DNA of 34,608 nt from an uncultured Microbacteriaceae bacterium (GCA_943914115.1 CALUAU010000004.1:1-34608), one strand, 5' to 3'; shown: positions 8,681-17,749, counted from the first letter of the stretch. Notes: generated by a model from the sequence alone, not told the origin. Translations and numbers: made by a program.

Positions 8681-8686
8681 ATTCTA
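8681..8686 (-). promoter_or_regulatory. Putative -10 box of a leaderless mfd transcript
   Basis: On the minus strand TAGAAT is followed by exactly six bases (GCTTGG) and then the GTG start of mfd. With usual spacing, transcription would begin at the G of GTG. TTGGAG about 19 nt upstream is a possible -35. No Shine-Dalgarno sequence is present. Confidence 0.55.
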
Positions 8687-8745
8687 GTTGGCGGCCCGCG
8701 GCGCCCTCCAACCGGGTGCGTGAGCCACTGGCCGGGCGTGACTTG

Positions 8746-9183
8746 TTAGGCGAGGTCGGCCGAGTCGATCAGCACCGTAAACGGCCCCTCATTGACCGAG
8801 CTGACGCGCATCATCGCCCCGAACCGACCGGTTTCGACGTGCAGGCCGGCTGCGCGCAGCAGCTCGCAGAACTGTTCGATCAGGGGTTCGGAGTGTTCGC
8901 GACCCGAAGCCTGCGACCATGATGGCCGCCGACCTTTGCGCACATCGCCATAGAGCGTGAATTGGCTCACCACCAGCACGGGCGCGTCAAGGTCGAGGGC
9001 CGAGCGCTCGTCGTCGAGGATTCGCAGGCCCGCCAATTTGCGGACGATCTTCGCGGCATCCGCTTCGGTATCGGTGTGGGTCGCGCCCACGAGCACGAGC
9101 AGCCCGGGTCGAGGTAGCTGCCCAACGATTTTGCCCTCGACCTCAACTGAGGCGCTTGAGCATCGTGTGACCACGGCTCGCAT
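8746..9183 (-). CDS. dtd: D-aminoacyl-tRNA deacylase
   Basis: DTD removes D-amino acids (and glycine from tRNA-Ala) from mischarged tRNA. The 145-residue protein has the two diagnostic motifs: SQFTLYGD and, near the C-terminus, VNEGPFT (the NxGPxT motif that carries the cis Gly-Pro chirality filter). ATG 9183 is preceded by GGAGGA at good distance. It lies 41 bases downstream of pth, so the two tRNA-recycling enzymes are probably in one transcript with rplY. Confidence 0.96.
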   Translation of the reverse strand: MRAVVTRCSSASVEVEGKIVGQLPRPGLLVLVGATHTDTEADAAKIVRKLAGLRILDDERSALDLDAPVLVVSQFTLYGDVRKGRRPSWSQASGREHSEPLIEQFCELLRAAGLHVETGRFGAMMRVSSVNEGPFTVLIDSADLA

Positions 9184-9224
9184 GATGAATCCTCCGCTGC
9201 CAATTGGCGCTGACTGGCATATAG

Positions 9225-9809
9225 CTAGCTGGCCGGGGCGTGAAATTTTTGTTGCGCGGCCACGAGCCCGTCGGTGACCGTCAGTTCGACGGCATCCACC
9301 GCATCCTCGATCAGCACCGGGAGTGCATCCCGCTCGGTGCTGCCAAACGGCCGCAGCACGAAGTCGGCGACATCTTGCCGCCCGGGCGGCCGACCGATGC
9401 CAACCCGAACCCGAATGTAGTCGGGGCCGATTGCCGCAGAGATATCGCGCAGCCCATTGTGCCCACCGTGCCCGCCACCGCGCTTGAGCTTCAGAGTGTC
9501 GAAGGGAATATCGAGTTCGTCGTGTACGACGATGATCCGATCGATTGGGATGTTGTGGTATTTCACCAGCTGCGAAACCGGGCCGCCGGACATGTTCATG
9601 AATCCGGTCGATTTGGCAAGTATCAGTTTGGGTTGCCCGGGGGCTGGGCGCCCCTCGGCAACGACCGCGCTCGCGCGCGGATGGCGACGGAAACGTGTCG
9701 CCATCCGCTGCGCGAGCGTGTCAACCACCAGCTGGCCGATGTTGTGCCGCGTTGCCGAATACCGGTCACCAGGGTTCCCCAGACCAACAACGAGCCACTC
9801 ACCAGCCAC
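9225..9809 (-). CDS. pth: Peptidyl-tRNA hydrolase
   Basis: Pth releases peptides from prematurely dropped peptidyl-tRNA. The 194-residue protein shows all family signatures: VVGLGNPG (residues 7-14), RHNIG with the catalytic histidine at 22, TGFMNMSGG, VVHDELDIPF with the catalytic aspartate, and KRGGGHGGHNGLRDI. The start is GTG 9809 with GGAGGAG nine bases upstream, inside the end of rplY, from which it is separated by six bases. The rplY-pth pair is conserved in actinobacteria. Confidence 0.97.
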   Translation of the reverse strand: MAGEWLVVGLGNPGDRYSATRHNIGQLVVDTLAQRMATRFRRHPRASAVVAEGRPAPGQPKLILAKSTGFMNMSGGPVSQLVKYHNIPIDRIIVVHDELDIPFDTLKLKRGGGHGGHNGLRDISAAIGPDYIRVRVGIGRPPGRQDVADFVLRPFGSTERDALPVLIEDAVDAVELTVTDGLVAAQQKFHAPAS

Positions 9810-9815
9810 TGTTTG

Positions 9816-10442
9816 TTACTCCTCCGAGGCTTCTTCGGCCGGAGCTTCGGTGGCCACCTCATCGGCGGCGTCTTCGTCTTCTTCAGGCGCTTCTTCCTGC
9901 GGAACAGCAATGGTGAAGATGACGATTTCGGTCTCTTCGTCAACCAGTTTGGTGCCCTTGGGCAGGGTGAGGTCGGTCGCAAGCACAACGGTGCCCTCTT
10001 CGAGACCCTCGACGCTGTGGATGATGTTCTCGGGAATGTCGGTGGCCTCGGCCGAAACGAGCACCGAAGCGGTCTCCTGCAGCAGAATGGTGCCCGAGAA
10101 CGGCTCACCCTCGGCGATAACCGGAACTTCAACCTCGACGCGCTCGCCCTGCTTCACGATGAGCAAGTCGATGTGCTCGATAACCTGCAGCACCGGGTCA
10201 CGCTGCACATCTTTCACGAGCGCGAGCTGCTTGGCACCGTCGATGGTGAGTTCGAGCAGCGCGTTGGCGCGGCGAACAAGCAGCATGGTCTTGTGACCGG
10301 GCAGTGCCAGGTGCTGTGGTTCGGAACCGTGACCGTAGAGCACGGCGGGGATTTCGCCGGCGGCACGCAGACGGCGTGCAGCTCCCTTACCGAACTCGGT
10401 GCGGACGGTGACGTCGAGCTTGTTGTCGAGCTCCTGTGCCAT
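9816..10442 (-). CDS. rplY: Ribosomal protein bL25 (Ctc/general stress form)
   Basis: bL25 binds 5S rRNA in the large subunit. At 208 residues this is the long CTC form: an N-terminal L25 domain (residues 1 to about 95, with RTEFGKGAARRLRAAGEIPAV, PAVLYG and RDPVLQVIEHIDLL) and a C-terminal TL5-type beta domain (about 100-185), ending in a Glu/Ala-rich acidic tail (EEAPEEDEDAADE...). ATG 10442 is preceded by AAGGAAG. pth follows six bases after the stop. A possible -10, TAAACT, lies near 10560 on the minus strand, giving a leader of roughly 110 nt. Confidence 0.95.
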   Translation of the reverse strand: MAQELDNKLDVTVRTEFGKGAARRLRAAGEIPAVLYGHGSEPQHLALPGHKTMLLVRRANALLELTIDGAKQLALVKDVQRDPVLQVIEHIDLLIVKQGERVEVEVPVIAEGEPFSGTILLQETASVLVSAEATDIPENIIHSVEGLEEGTVVLATDLTLPKGTKLVDEETEIVIFTIAVPQEEAPEEDEDAADEVATEAPAEEASEE

Positions 10443-10618
10443 ATTGGCTTCCTTTCGCGTTGTGGCAGGCGAGACGCCCGCGCAAAACCCCGCGACTACG
10501 GAACCTGCGCACCGCGTCGATAACGGGCGCAGCTGGCCCCTCGCCGAAGTACGCCCGCCAGTTTACACCGATTTAGGCGACCCGGCGCGAGTTATTGATC
10601 TGCGGTCACCCCAGAGCG

Positions 10619-11515
10619 TTACTGCCGGGATGCCTGACGCACCAGGCGCAGTGCTTTTCGATAGCCCGAGCCGCGCAATAAGTGTGCGACGAGACCGATC
10701 GTCAGGAACACCACCGCTTCAACAGCTGTGCTTACCACCATGGTGTTCGCAAACGAGGCATCGAATCTTTCGGCAGCCATATTCGAGAGCATGAGTGCTT
10801 GCACCCCTAGGAAGATACTGAAAACCATCGGTGCTAGACCCGAAATCAATGAGCTGCACACCACAACGAGCTTGATCAGACCGGGGATGAGTAACATTAC
10901 GACCGCTACGGCCAGTTGGTCGTCAAGGGTCGATGTCAGCCACTGCGAGAAGTTCTCCATGATGTTGCTACCCGGAATAAGCGGCTCGAGGCTAATGAAC
11001 AGCGCGGCTAGGCCCGCGAGCACACCGATCACCATCGCCACTATGCGAGCCTTCAGGCTGGGACTGCCGTTCCCCTCTTCAAGCACCACCATAACGTTGG
11101 CGCGGCCGTGATACCGGTGGTGATCGGCCGCGGGAAGATCATGCCCGGTGGGCATCATTGGCGGTTGCGGTACCGCGTGCTGCGGGTTGTGCCACTGCGG
11201 CGGTGTGTTGGGTCGGGGGCCCGTTGTGCCAGGCTGTTGCGATGCTGGCGGCACCGCGGCGGGCAACACCTGGGTGGGTTCATCCACTCGAGTGGTGGGG
11301 CTCGGCTGACGAACAAACTTGAGGTCGTCAGTGTCATAGCGACTGGTCGGATCAGTTGTGTCGGTAGCGCCACGCGACGGCGCACCGCTGCCAAGCCCCT
11401 CCGCCGGTGGGTAGGCACTGTCGGCGTTCAGGTCATAGGTGCGGGTCGGGGTGGGTTCATCTTTTGCTGAGTTGTTGGCTGCGGGCTGATTCCACCATGG
11501 CTGCTGGCCGGTCAT
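10619..11515 (-). CDS. Four-span membrane protein with Pro/Thr-rich cytoplasmic-type head
   Basis: I do not recognise a named family. The 298-residue product from ATG 11515 has a hydrophilic, disordered N-terminal half rich in Pro, Thr, Asn and Gln (about residues 1-145), then four predicted membrane helices: IVAMVIGVLAGLAALFI, LAVAVVMLLIPGLIKLVVV, ISGLAPMVFSIFLGVQALML and VVSTAVEAVVFLTIGLVAHLL. It ends with a short basic tail. ATG 11515 is preceded by GGAAGG ten bases upstream; a frame open to 12001 would run antisense into gnd and is not real. An alternative start at 11542 adds nine residues. It diverges from gnd. Membrane location is clear, role unknown. Confidence 0.75.
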   Translation of the reverse strand: MTGQQPWWNQPAANNSAKDEPTPTRTYDLNADSAYPPAEGLGSGAPSRGATDTTDPTSRYDTDDLKFVRQPSPTTRVDEPTQVLPAAVPPASQQPGTTGPRPNTPPQWHNPQHAVPQPPMMPTGHDLPAADHHRYHGRANVMVVLEEGNGSPSLKARIVAMVIGVLAGLAALFISLEPLIPGSNIMENFSQWLTSTLDDQLAVAVVMLLIPGLIKLVVVCSSLISGLAPMVFSIFLGVQALMLSNMAAERFDASFANTMVVSTAVEAVVFLTIGLVAHLLRGSGYRKALRLVRQASRQ

Positions 11516-11643
11516 GAGCTTGTGCCCTTCCTTCGTAAGCATTGTCGTAGCGACGCTTGGCTGTTCCGAGCAGTTGGCTTTAGCGTAACGATCCCGGCAG
11601 CCAATTCCGGTCATCCTCGGTAACGATTTTTTCTGCGGGCATC

Positions 11644-11649
11644 CATAAT
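11644..11649 (+). promoter_or_regulatory. Possible -10 box for gnd
   Basis: CATAAT matches the TATAAT consensus at five of six positions and lies 32 bases upstream of the gnd start. No good -35 is visible 17 bases upstream (TAACGA). Confidence 0.35.
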
Positions 11650-11681
11650 CGAAGGAAGCACTACCCAATGAAAGGCGAGCC

Positions 11682-13145
11682 ATGACTGATACCCGCACAA
11701 CACCGGCGAGCGCACCCGCCAATATCGGAGTCGTTGGATTGGCCGTGATGGGGTCGAATCTTGCTCGCAACCTGGCCTCCCGCGAGGGCAACACTGTGGC
11801 CATCTTCAACCGCTCCCCCGGGCGCACCGACGCGCTGGCTGCCGCACATCCCGAGGCAGGGTTCGTGGCAGCGCACAGCCTGGAACAGTTCGCCGCTTCA
11901 TTGCAGCGTCCTCGCACCGCGATCATTATGGTGCAGGCCGGTGCCGCCACGGATACGGTGATCGACCAGCTGTGCGACGTGTTCGAGCCCGGCGACATCA
12001 TTGTCGATGGCGGTAATGCGCTCTACACCGACACGATTCGTCGGGAAGCCGCGGTGCGCGAGCGCGGTCTGCACTTTGTGGGCGCCGGCATCTCGGGCGG
12101 TGAAGAGGGTGCGCTCAACGGCCCAGCCATTATGCCGGGCGGCCCCGCCGAGTCGTATCGCACCCTCGGCCCCATTCTCGAATCGATCGCGGCCCGCGCC
12201 CCCGAAGACGGATCGCCGTGTGTGGCGCATATCGGCACCGATGGTGCCGGCCACTTCGTGAAGATGGTGCACAACGGCATCGAATATGCCGATATGCAGC
12301 TGATCGGCGAGGCCTACGATCTGCTCCGTAAGGTTGGTGGGCTCGAATCGGCGCAGATTGCCGAGGTGTTTGCCGAGTGGAACCGCGGCGATCTCGAGTC
12401 GTATCTCATCGAAATCACCTCCGAGGTGTTGCGCCACATCGACGCCGAAACCGGTAAACTCTTTGTTGACATCGTTGTCGACCGGGCGGGGATGAAGGGC
12501 ACCGGCACCTGGACCGTGCAGACCGCGCTGTCGCTGGCGGTGCCGGTTTCAGGAATTGGTGAGGCAGTGTTTGCTCGCGGTGTGTCGGGCCGCATCGCGC
12601 AGCGCGCAGCGGTGCGTCCCACTATCACCAATCGTCCGCAGCCGGTCGCTGTCGATGACGGCTTCGTTGAGCAGGTGCGATTGGCGCTGTATGCATCAAA
12701 GGTGATTGCCTACGCTCAGGGTTTCGACCTCATTCTCGAAGGCGCCCGTGAGTACGGTTGGGAAATCGACCCCGGCGTAGTGGCGAAGGTGTGGCGCGCC
12801 GGATGCATCATCCGCGCCCGGTTCCTCAACCGCATCGCCGAGGCCTACGACCGCAACCCGCACCTGAGCTCGCTGCTGGCCGACCCGTATTTTGCCGACG
12901 AGGTCGCCAAGGGTGCTGATGCTTGGCGTCACGTGGTATCGACCGCGGCCCTTTCGGGTGTGCCGGCACCGGCGTTCGCTGCCTCGCTCGCCTACTACGA
13001 TTCGCTCGCAGCCGACCGGTTGCCTGCCGCACTGATCCAGGCGCAGCGTGACTTTTTTGGCGCGCACACCTACGGACGGGTCGACCGGGATGGCACCTTC
13101 CATACCAATTGGTCGGGCGACCGCAGCGAGCAGCAGCTGGACTAG
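11682..13145 (+). CDS. gnd: 6-phosphogluconate dehydrogenase, decarboxylating
   Basis: The enzyme converts 6-phosphogluconate to ribulose 5-phosphate plus CO2 with NADP+ in the oxidative pentose phosphate pathway. The 487-residue protein is of the long type. It shows the Rossmann motif GLAVMGSNLARNLA near the N-terminus, VDGGNALYTDT, GAGISGGEEGALNGPAIMPGG, the signature HFVKMVHNGIEYADMQLI with the catalytic lysine, and the C-terminal THTYGRVDRDGTFHTNWSGD. ATG 11682 has AAAGGCGAG just upstream. The product feeds ribose 5-phosphate to PRPP synthase, which lies 4.7 kb away. Its stop shares CTAG with the next, converging gene. Confidence 0.97.
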   Translation: MTDTRTTPASAPANIGVVGLAVMGSNLARNLASREGNTVAIFNRSPGRTDALAAAHPEAGFVAAHSLEQFAASLQRPRTAIIMVQAGAATDTVIDQLCDVFEPGDIIVDGGNALYTDTIRREAAVRERGLHFVGAGISGGEEGALNGPAIMPGGPAESYRTLGPILESIAARAPEDGSPCVAHIGTDGAGHFVKMVHNGIEYADMQLIGEAYDLLRKVGGLESAQIAEVFAEWNRGDLESYLIEITSEVLRHIDAETGKLFVDIVVDRAGMKGTGTWTVQTALSLAVPVSGIGEAVFARGVSGRIAQRAAVRPTITNRPQPVAVDDGFVEQVRLALYASKVIAYAQGFDLILEGAREYGWEIDPGVVAKVWRAGCIIRARFLNRIAEAYDRNPHLSSLLADPYFADEVAKGADAWRHVVSTAALSGVPAPAFAASLAYYDSLAADRLPAALIQAQRDFFGAHTYGRVDRDGTFHTNWSGDRSEQQLD

Positions 13146-14197
13146 TCGCGGCTTGCCTCACCTCGGGTAGCGGCTTCGTCACTGCCCGAAGTGTCTGCTG
13201 GTGCATCGTTGAGGTTGCCGTATTTCTGTTGCAAGAAGTCGAGGTGCGCATCGCTGTTTCGGCGGGCATCCCCCAGCACATCCTGTTCTAGTTCGTCAAC
13301 GCCGCGACGCATCAATTCGACCACTCGGTCGAGATCACGCTCGAGCTCAGTTGCAGTTTCGGCCGCCTGCCCAGTATTGAGTCGCTTCACGCCGGCAAGT
13401 CGCGCTGCCAGCACCCGGTATTCGGTCATCCGGTCGACTTTCAGCGTCACGAGCTTCGTATACGCGGGATGCGAGGCGTTGATAGCGCCGGTTTTCTCAA
13501 GCACCCGCAGTCGCCGCTCGAGCTGCCCCATACGCTCATCAGTTTCGAGAGTTGCGCTTTTCGGGCCGGCAGCGGGGGTGATCGGCATGGCGGTCGCCTT
13601 CACCACATCGTCAATGAACGAGTTGCGGCTCGATGGACGCTCGAACGGGCTCACGACGATCTCGTTGTCACCGTTCACCCGCACCCGAAAACTCGCGTGT
13701 CCGCGCCCGGTGACGGTGCTCACCGACCCGGGCTCGCCGGTGCGCAGCGTCTCACGAATCCGGGCCCGAACGGGAGCACCCGCCGCGCCGCGAAAATCGG
13801 CCGCATACGACTGCGATAGTGCCTCGCCCGCCGCCTCGATCGCGGCGTTACGAGCGCGCACTTGCCGCTGGCGGCGCTTCCCACCCAACCAGCCACCGAT
13901 GAAGGCTACGGCTCCGACACCGGCGATCACCACCGGCATGAACGGCTGTATGACAGCGAGGTTGAGCAGACCGGTGAGTGATCCGGCACCAAGCCCCAGT
14001 GTTCCCCAGCCAACACCAGACCAAAACGGGATGGTGCCGGCGGGCACCGCGTTGCGGCGCCACATCTTGTCTCCCACCGGAGCCACAAAACGCAGGTCAG
14101 TGTCGCTTCCGTCACGCCGCCAGCCAACCTCGCTTTCGGGAAGCGATACGGGCACCGGCTCATAGCGCTCCAGCGCAGCTCCACTCAAATCAGTCAT
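13142..14197 (-). CDS. Membrane-anchored protein with coiled-coil tail, unknown function
   Basis: I do not recognise this protein (351 residues from ATG 14197). Residues 1-50 are hydrophilic. Two hydrophobic Gly-rich segments follow (about 55-80 and 86-106), then a basic KRRQRQVRARN, a mixed domain with GRGHASFRVRVNGDNEIVV, and a Glu/Arg-rich, probably coiled-coil part (about 225-330, with ERMGQLERRLRVLEK and ETATELERDLDRVVELMRR) before a disordered end. There is no ribosome binding site at ATG 14197, but GACAAT lies six bases upstream, so it could be leaderless; a GTG at 14248 is the alternative start. It lies 80 bases after metE on the same strand and overlaps the gnd stop. Confidence 0.75.
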   Translation of the reverse strand: MTDLSGAALERYEPVPVSLPESEVGWRRDGSDTDLRFVAPVGDKMWRRNAVPAGTIPFWSGVGWGTLGLGAGSLTGLLNLAVIQPFMPVVIAGVGAVAFIGGWLGGKRRQRQVRARNAAIEAAGEALSQSYAADFRGAAGAPVRARIRETLRTGEPGSVSTVTGRGHASFRVRVNGDNEIVVSPFERPSSRNSFIDDVVKATAMPITPAAGPKSATLETDERMGQLERRLRVLEKTGAINASHPAYTKLVTLKVDRMTEYRVLAARLAGVKRLNTGQAAETATELERDLDRVVELMRRGVDELEQDVLGDARRNSDAHLDFLQQKYGNLNDAPADTSGSDEAATRGEASRD

Positions 14198-14277
14198 ATG
14201 TCTATTGTCACCGATGCGCTTGATCGGCAACCGCAGGAGCTCGGCCACTCCACCGAGCCCCGGCGCAAAACTAACGG

Positions 14278-16611
14278 CTACTGCGCAGCTACCAGCGCCT
14301 CACGAGCGGCAGTGGCAGCTTTCACGAGCCCACGCAGCGAAGCGATGGTCTCGTCATAGCCGCGGGTTTTCAAACCGCAGTCGGGGTTAATCCACAGTCG
14401 GTCACTGGGAATCGATCTCGCGGCGATCTCTACCAGTTCGGCGATCTCATCGTCGGTGGGAACCCGCGGCGAGTGAATGTCCCACACACCGGGGCCAATC
14501 CCACGCGGATAGTCGTGCGCCGCCAGATCGGCCACAACCTCCATCCGTGAGCGTGCCGCCTCGATCGAGGTGACATCAGCATCGAGCCCGTCAATTGCCG
14601 AGATGATCTCACCGAACTCCGAATAGCACAGGTGGGTGTGAATCTGCGTCGTCGCTGCCACTGCGGCGGTGGCGAGACGGAAGGCAGCCACCGACCAGCG
14701 CAGGTAGTCTTCGTGGCGGGCACGTTCGAGCGGCAGCAGCTCACGCAGTGCCGGCTCATCAACTTGAATGATGTGGATGCCGGCAGCTTCCAGGTCGGTC
14801 ACTTCATCACGCAGTGCCAGCGCCACCTGCGCGGCGGTTTCGGCAAGCGGCTGGTCATCACGCACGAACGACCAGGCGAGGATGGTGACGGGGCCGGTGA
14901 GCATCCCCTTGACCGGGCGGTCGGTGAGCGATTGGGCGTACTGCGACCAGGGCACGGTGATCGGTGCCGGGCGTGACACATCGCCCCACAGAATCGACGG
15001 GCGGGTACAGCGAGATCCGTACGATTGCACCCAGCCGTTTGCGGTGGTGGCAAATCCGTCGAGGTGCTCGGCGAAGTACTGCACCATATCGTTGCGCTCG
15101 GGTTCACCGTGCACGAGCACATCCAGACCCAGGTCGAGCTGCAGCTCAATCACGCGGCGAATCTCGTCGCGCAGGAAGCCGTTATAGGTGTGCTCATCAA
15201 TGTCACCGTGCAAGAAATCGCGGCGTGCACGGCGAATTTCGGTGGTCTGCGGGAACGAACCGATAGTGGTGGTGGGCAGCGGTGGCAGTGCCAGTGCGGC
15301 CGCCTGTGCTGCTGCCCGCTGATCGTATGGTTCGCGCTGGCGATCGGCGCCGGTGATTGCGGCCACCCGTTCGCGCACCGCCGGGTTGTGCACGCCGGGG
15401 GCAGCCTCACGGTCGGCGAGGGCCGTGCTTGCCGCATCCAGTTCGGGCTGAATGTGCTCGCGCCCGTGTTCGAGTCCGCGCGCCAGCGTCACCACTTCGC
15501 GAGTTTTTTCATCGGCGAACGCCAGCCATGAGCGCAACTGTTCGGGTAGCGCTTCGGTTTCATCTGCAAGCGTGTGCGGCACATGAAAAAGCGAGGTGGA
15601 GGTCGCTACCGCAACGCGGGCGCCGGCATCACGCAGCCGCTCAAGTTGTCGCAGCGCCCGATCAAGGTCGGCACGCCAAATGTTGTGGCCGTTAATCACT
15701 CCGGCAACCAGCTGCACGTCCTGCTGTTTCGCGGCTTGCGCCGGTGCCTCACCATTGACCAGATCGATGCCAATGGCTTCCACACCCGAAGCGGCAAGCC
15801 GTTCGAAACTCGCGTCGGGAAGGGCCGCATACGAGGTGGCCACAAAGATTGCGGGCCGATCGCTTGCCGCTGCCAGTTCACGATACGCCTCGCCGACGAG
15901 TTCCCCCAGCCGTGTCTGGTCGTTAACGAGCAGCTGCGACACCAGCGCCGATTCATCCAGCTGCACCCATTCGGCTCCAGCATCCCGAAGATCGGCCAGC
16001 AGTTCGCGGTACACGGGCACGAGATCAGCGAGCCGGTCAAGCGGGTCGAACCCTTCGGGTGCAGCATCGCTCGCTTTCGCCAACGCCAGGAAGGTTACCG
16101 GACCAACGAGCACCGGACGGGTGACATATCCGGCCGCTTTCGCTTCGCGCACCTGTTCGGCACGCTCACGATTGGCATAGCGGAAGGTGGTTTCGGGGCC
16201 GATTTCGGGCACCAGGTAGTGATAGTTCGTGTCGAACCACTTGGTCATCTCGAGCGCCGGATGCGTGGCATCACCGCGTGCCAACAGGAAGGCATCGTCG
16301 CTGGTCACAGACTCGGCGTTGATGGCGTCGCCGAAGCGAGTCGGCACTGCCCCCACGGTGACCAGCGTGTCGAGCACCTGGTCGTAGGTTGACGAGTCTT
16401 CGGGGATCGACGAGTCGGTGCGGCCAAGGCCAGCACCGGCGAGTGCGGCGCGCGCGGCCGCACGAACTTCGCCACGCGCCCGCTCGAGCTCGTCACGGGT
16501 AGTCTTGCCGCGCCAGTACTGTTCGAGTGCGCGTTTGAGTTCGCGATTACGACCGATACGCGGGTAACCGAGGACGGTACCGGTGGGGAATGGCTGGTGC
16601 TGGGTGGTCAT
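14278..16611 (-). CDS. metE: Cobalamin-independent methionine synthase
   Basis: MetE transfers the methyl group of 5-methyltetrahydropteroyl-triglutamate to homocysteine, making methionine without B12. The 777-residue protein has the double-barrel architecture: an N-terminal half opening with GYPRIGRNRELKRALE, and a catalytic C-terminal half with TTTIGSFPQT and the zinc ligands in HTHLCYSEF and NPDCGLKTRG. ATG 16611 has AGAAG at suitable distance. metF, which makes the methyl donor, lies 93 bases upstream on the same strand, so this is a methionine-supply operon. The gap is too short for a full B12 riboswitch. Confidence 0.97.
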   Translation of the reverse strand: MTTQHQPFPTGTVLGYPRIGRNRELKRALEQYWRGKTTRDELERARGEVRAAARAALAGAGLGRTDSSIPEDSSTYDQVLDTLVTVGAVPTRFGDAINAESVTSDDAFLLARGDATHPALEMTKWFDTNYHYLVPEIGPETTFRYANRERAEQVREAKAAGYVTRPVLVGPVTFLALAKASDAAPEGFDPLDRLADLVPVYRELLADLRDAGAEWVQLDESALVSQLLVNDQTRLGELVGEAYRELAAASDRPAIFVATSYAALPDASFERLAASGVEAIGIDLVNGEAPAQAAKQQDVQLVAGVINGHNIWRADLDRALRQLERLRDAGARVAVATSTSLFHVPHTLADETEALPEQLRSWLAFADEKTREVVTLARGLEHGREHIQPELDAASTALADREAAPGVHNPAVRERVAAITGADRQREPYDQRAAAQAAALALPPLPTTTIGSFPQTTEIRRARRDFLHGDIDEHTYNGFLRDEIRRVIELQLDLGLDVLVHGEPERNDMVQYFAEHLDGFATTANGWVQSYGSRCTRPSILWGDVSRPAPITVPWSQYAQSLTDRPVKGMLTGPVTILAWSFVRDDQPLAETAAQVALALRDEVTDLEAAGIHIIQVDEPALRELLPLERARHEDYLRWSVAAFRLATAAVAATTQIHTHLCYSEFGEIISAIDGLDADVTSIEAARSRMEVVADLAAHDYPRGIGPGVWDIHSPRVPTDDEIAELVEIAARSIPSDRLWINPDCGLKTRGYDETIASLRGLVKAATAAREALVAAQ

Positions 16612-16704
16612 GCTGTGCTTCTTTCAAATCGTTTTCGGCTGCGGTGTGGTGAGCTACCGCCGGGAACTGGTGGGATGCGCGCTCGGCTCTGCCGCCCGTG
16701 GCGT

Positions 16705-17706
16705 TCAGTGCGAGCGCATCAGCATTCGGAACGCTGCACTCGAGGTCGACTCGGGAACCGGCTCCTGTTTGGCCAGCAGGGCTTCGGCTCGCGCCCGATC
16801 AACTGCGCCGACGCGGCAGAGGAGTTCGACCGGTTCACTCACGCGGTTTTGGGTGTAGAGGTGCAGCCCCGGAGCTCCCCCGTCGAGCAGGTCGTGACAC
16901 ATCGCGGTTGCCTGGGCGATGCCGAGTTCTTTGCGGGCGGCGTCGCTCGCGCACGATTCGAGTGCGCGCTGCCAGCGCTGCGGCACCGCCTCGCCGCTGA
17001 GCTGCGCCATGCGGTGAAGCCGGGCGATCGAGGTGATCGGCATGATGCCCGGCAGGATAGGGATGGTCACACCATGGGCGCGGGCTCGTTCGACAAAGCG
17101 CAGGTAGTCGTCGGCCTCGAAAAACAGCTGGGTGATCGCGAGGTTGGCTCCGGCTGCTTCTTTGGCGAGGAGGGTGTCGAGGTCTTGCTGTTCATCGCGC
17201 GATTCTGGGTGACCGGTGGGATAGGCCGCGACGGCGATGATCCCGCCGCGCGCATCCCGTACGCGCCAGCGCCCGTCGGTGGGGGTGACGCGTTCGAGTT
17301 CTTCGGGGATGCGGGTGCGTCGCACTCCGCGCACCAGCTGCGCGAGTTCGGCGCCGGTGCGCAGCTCTCCCAGCCAGTCATCTGATTCTGCCGTTACCGG
17401 TTTATCGCCGCGCAGGGCAAGGAAGTCGCGGATGCCGCGATCGATGAACTCGCCAATGAGCGCCGAGAGCTCTGCGGTGGTGGCGCCGACACAGGTGAGG
17501 TGGGCGAGCGGGCGCACCCCGGCCAGATCGCGCACCATTTCGAGCACGCCGAGCGACTCGGCGCGCGATGAACCACCGGCCCCGAAGGTGACCGAAATGA
17601 ATTCCGGCCCCAGCGCACCCAATTGGCGCGCGACCTCGGGCATCCGCGCCGCGACGGCGGGCGTGCGCGGCGGGAATAGCTCGAATGAGAACGCAATGGC
17701 GGTCAT
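16705..17706 (-). CDS. metF: Methylenetetrahydrofolate reductase
   Basis: MetF reduces 5,10-methylene-THF to 5-methyl-THF using FAD and is the methyl source for MetE. The 333-residue TIM-barrel protein has FSFELFPPRTP with the catalytic glutamate near residue 9, SVTFGAGGSSR, LALRGDKP, ITQLFFEADDY and ILPGIMPI. ATG 17706 gives the standard N-terminus. No clear ribosome binding site is present (only GGTGG four bases away); instead TACGGT sits six bases upstream. Two copies of GTCACACAGTG lie 44 and 74 bases upstream and could be operator sites for the metF-metE unit. Confidence 0.96.
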   Translation of the reverse strand: MTAIAFSFELFPPRTPAVAARMPEVARQLGALGPEFISVTFGAGGSSRAESLGVLEMVRDLAGVRPLAHLTCVGATTAELSALIGEFIDRGIRDFLALRGDKPVTAESDDWLGELRTGAELAQLVRGVRRTRIPEELERVTPTDGRWRVRDARGGIIAVAAYPTGHPESRDEQQDLDTLLAKEAAGANLAITQLFFEADDYLRFVERARAHGVTIPILPGIMPITSIARLHRMAQLSGEAVPQRWQRALESCASDAARKELGIAQATAMCHDLLDGGAPGLHLYTQNRVSEPVELLCRVGAVDRARAEALLAKQEPVPESTSSAAFRMLMRSH

Positions 17707-17712
17707 GCAGCC

Positions 17713-17718
17713 ACCGTA
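17713..17718 (-). promoter_or_regulatory. Putative -10 box of metF (leaderless)
   Basis: On the minus strand TACGGT (TANNNT) is followed by six bases (GGCTGC) and the ATG of metF. No convincing -35 is seen. Confidence 0.4.
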
Positions 17719-17749
17719 TGGCGAGCCGCATCAGCCGCCCAGTCGAACT

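Noticed and set aside
9240..10523. Long plus-strand open frame (427 codons) across pth and rplY
   Set aside because: It is the exact antisense of two clearly recognised genes, has no ribosome binding site and no family-like sequence; a shadow caused by high GC.
13191..14165. Plus-strand open frame of 324 codons, Ser/Arg-rich
   Set aside because: Antisense of the unknown membrane/coiled-coil gene. The Ser/Arg/Pro-rich composition is typical of shadow frames; the minus-strand frame has membrane segments and helical patterns expected of a real protein.
16612..16704. B12 or SAM riboswitch upstream of metE or metF
   Set aside because: The metF-metE gap is 93 bases and the prs-metF gap 111 bases, with no recognisable B12-box or SAM-aptamer pattern; both are too short for a cobalamin riboswitch.
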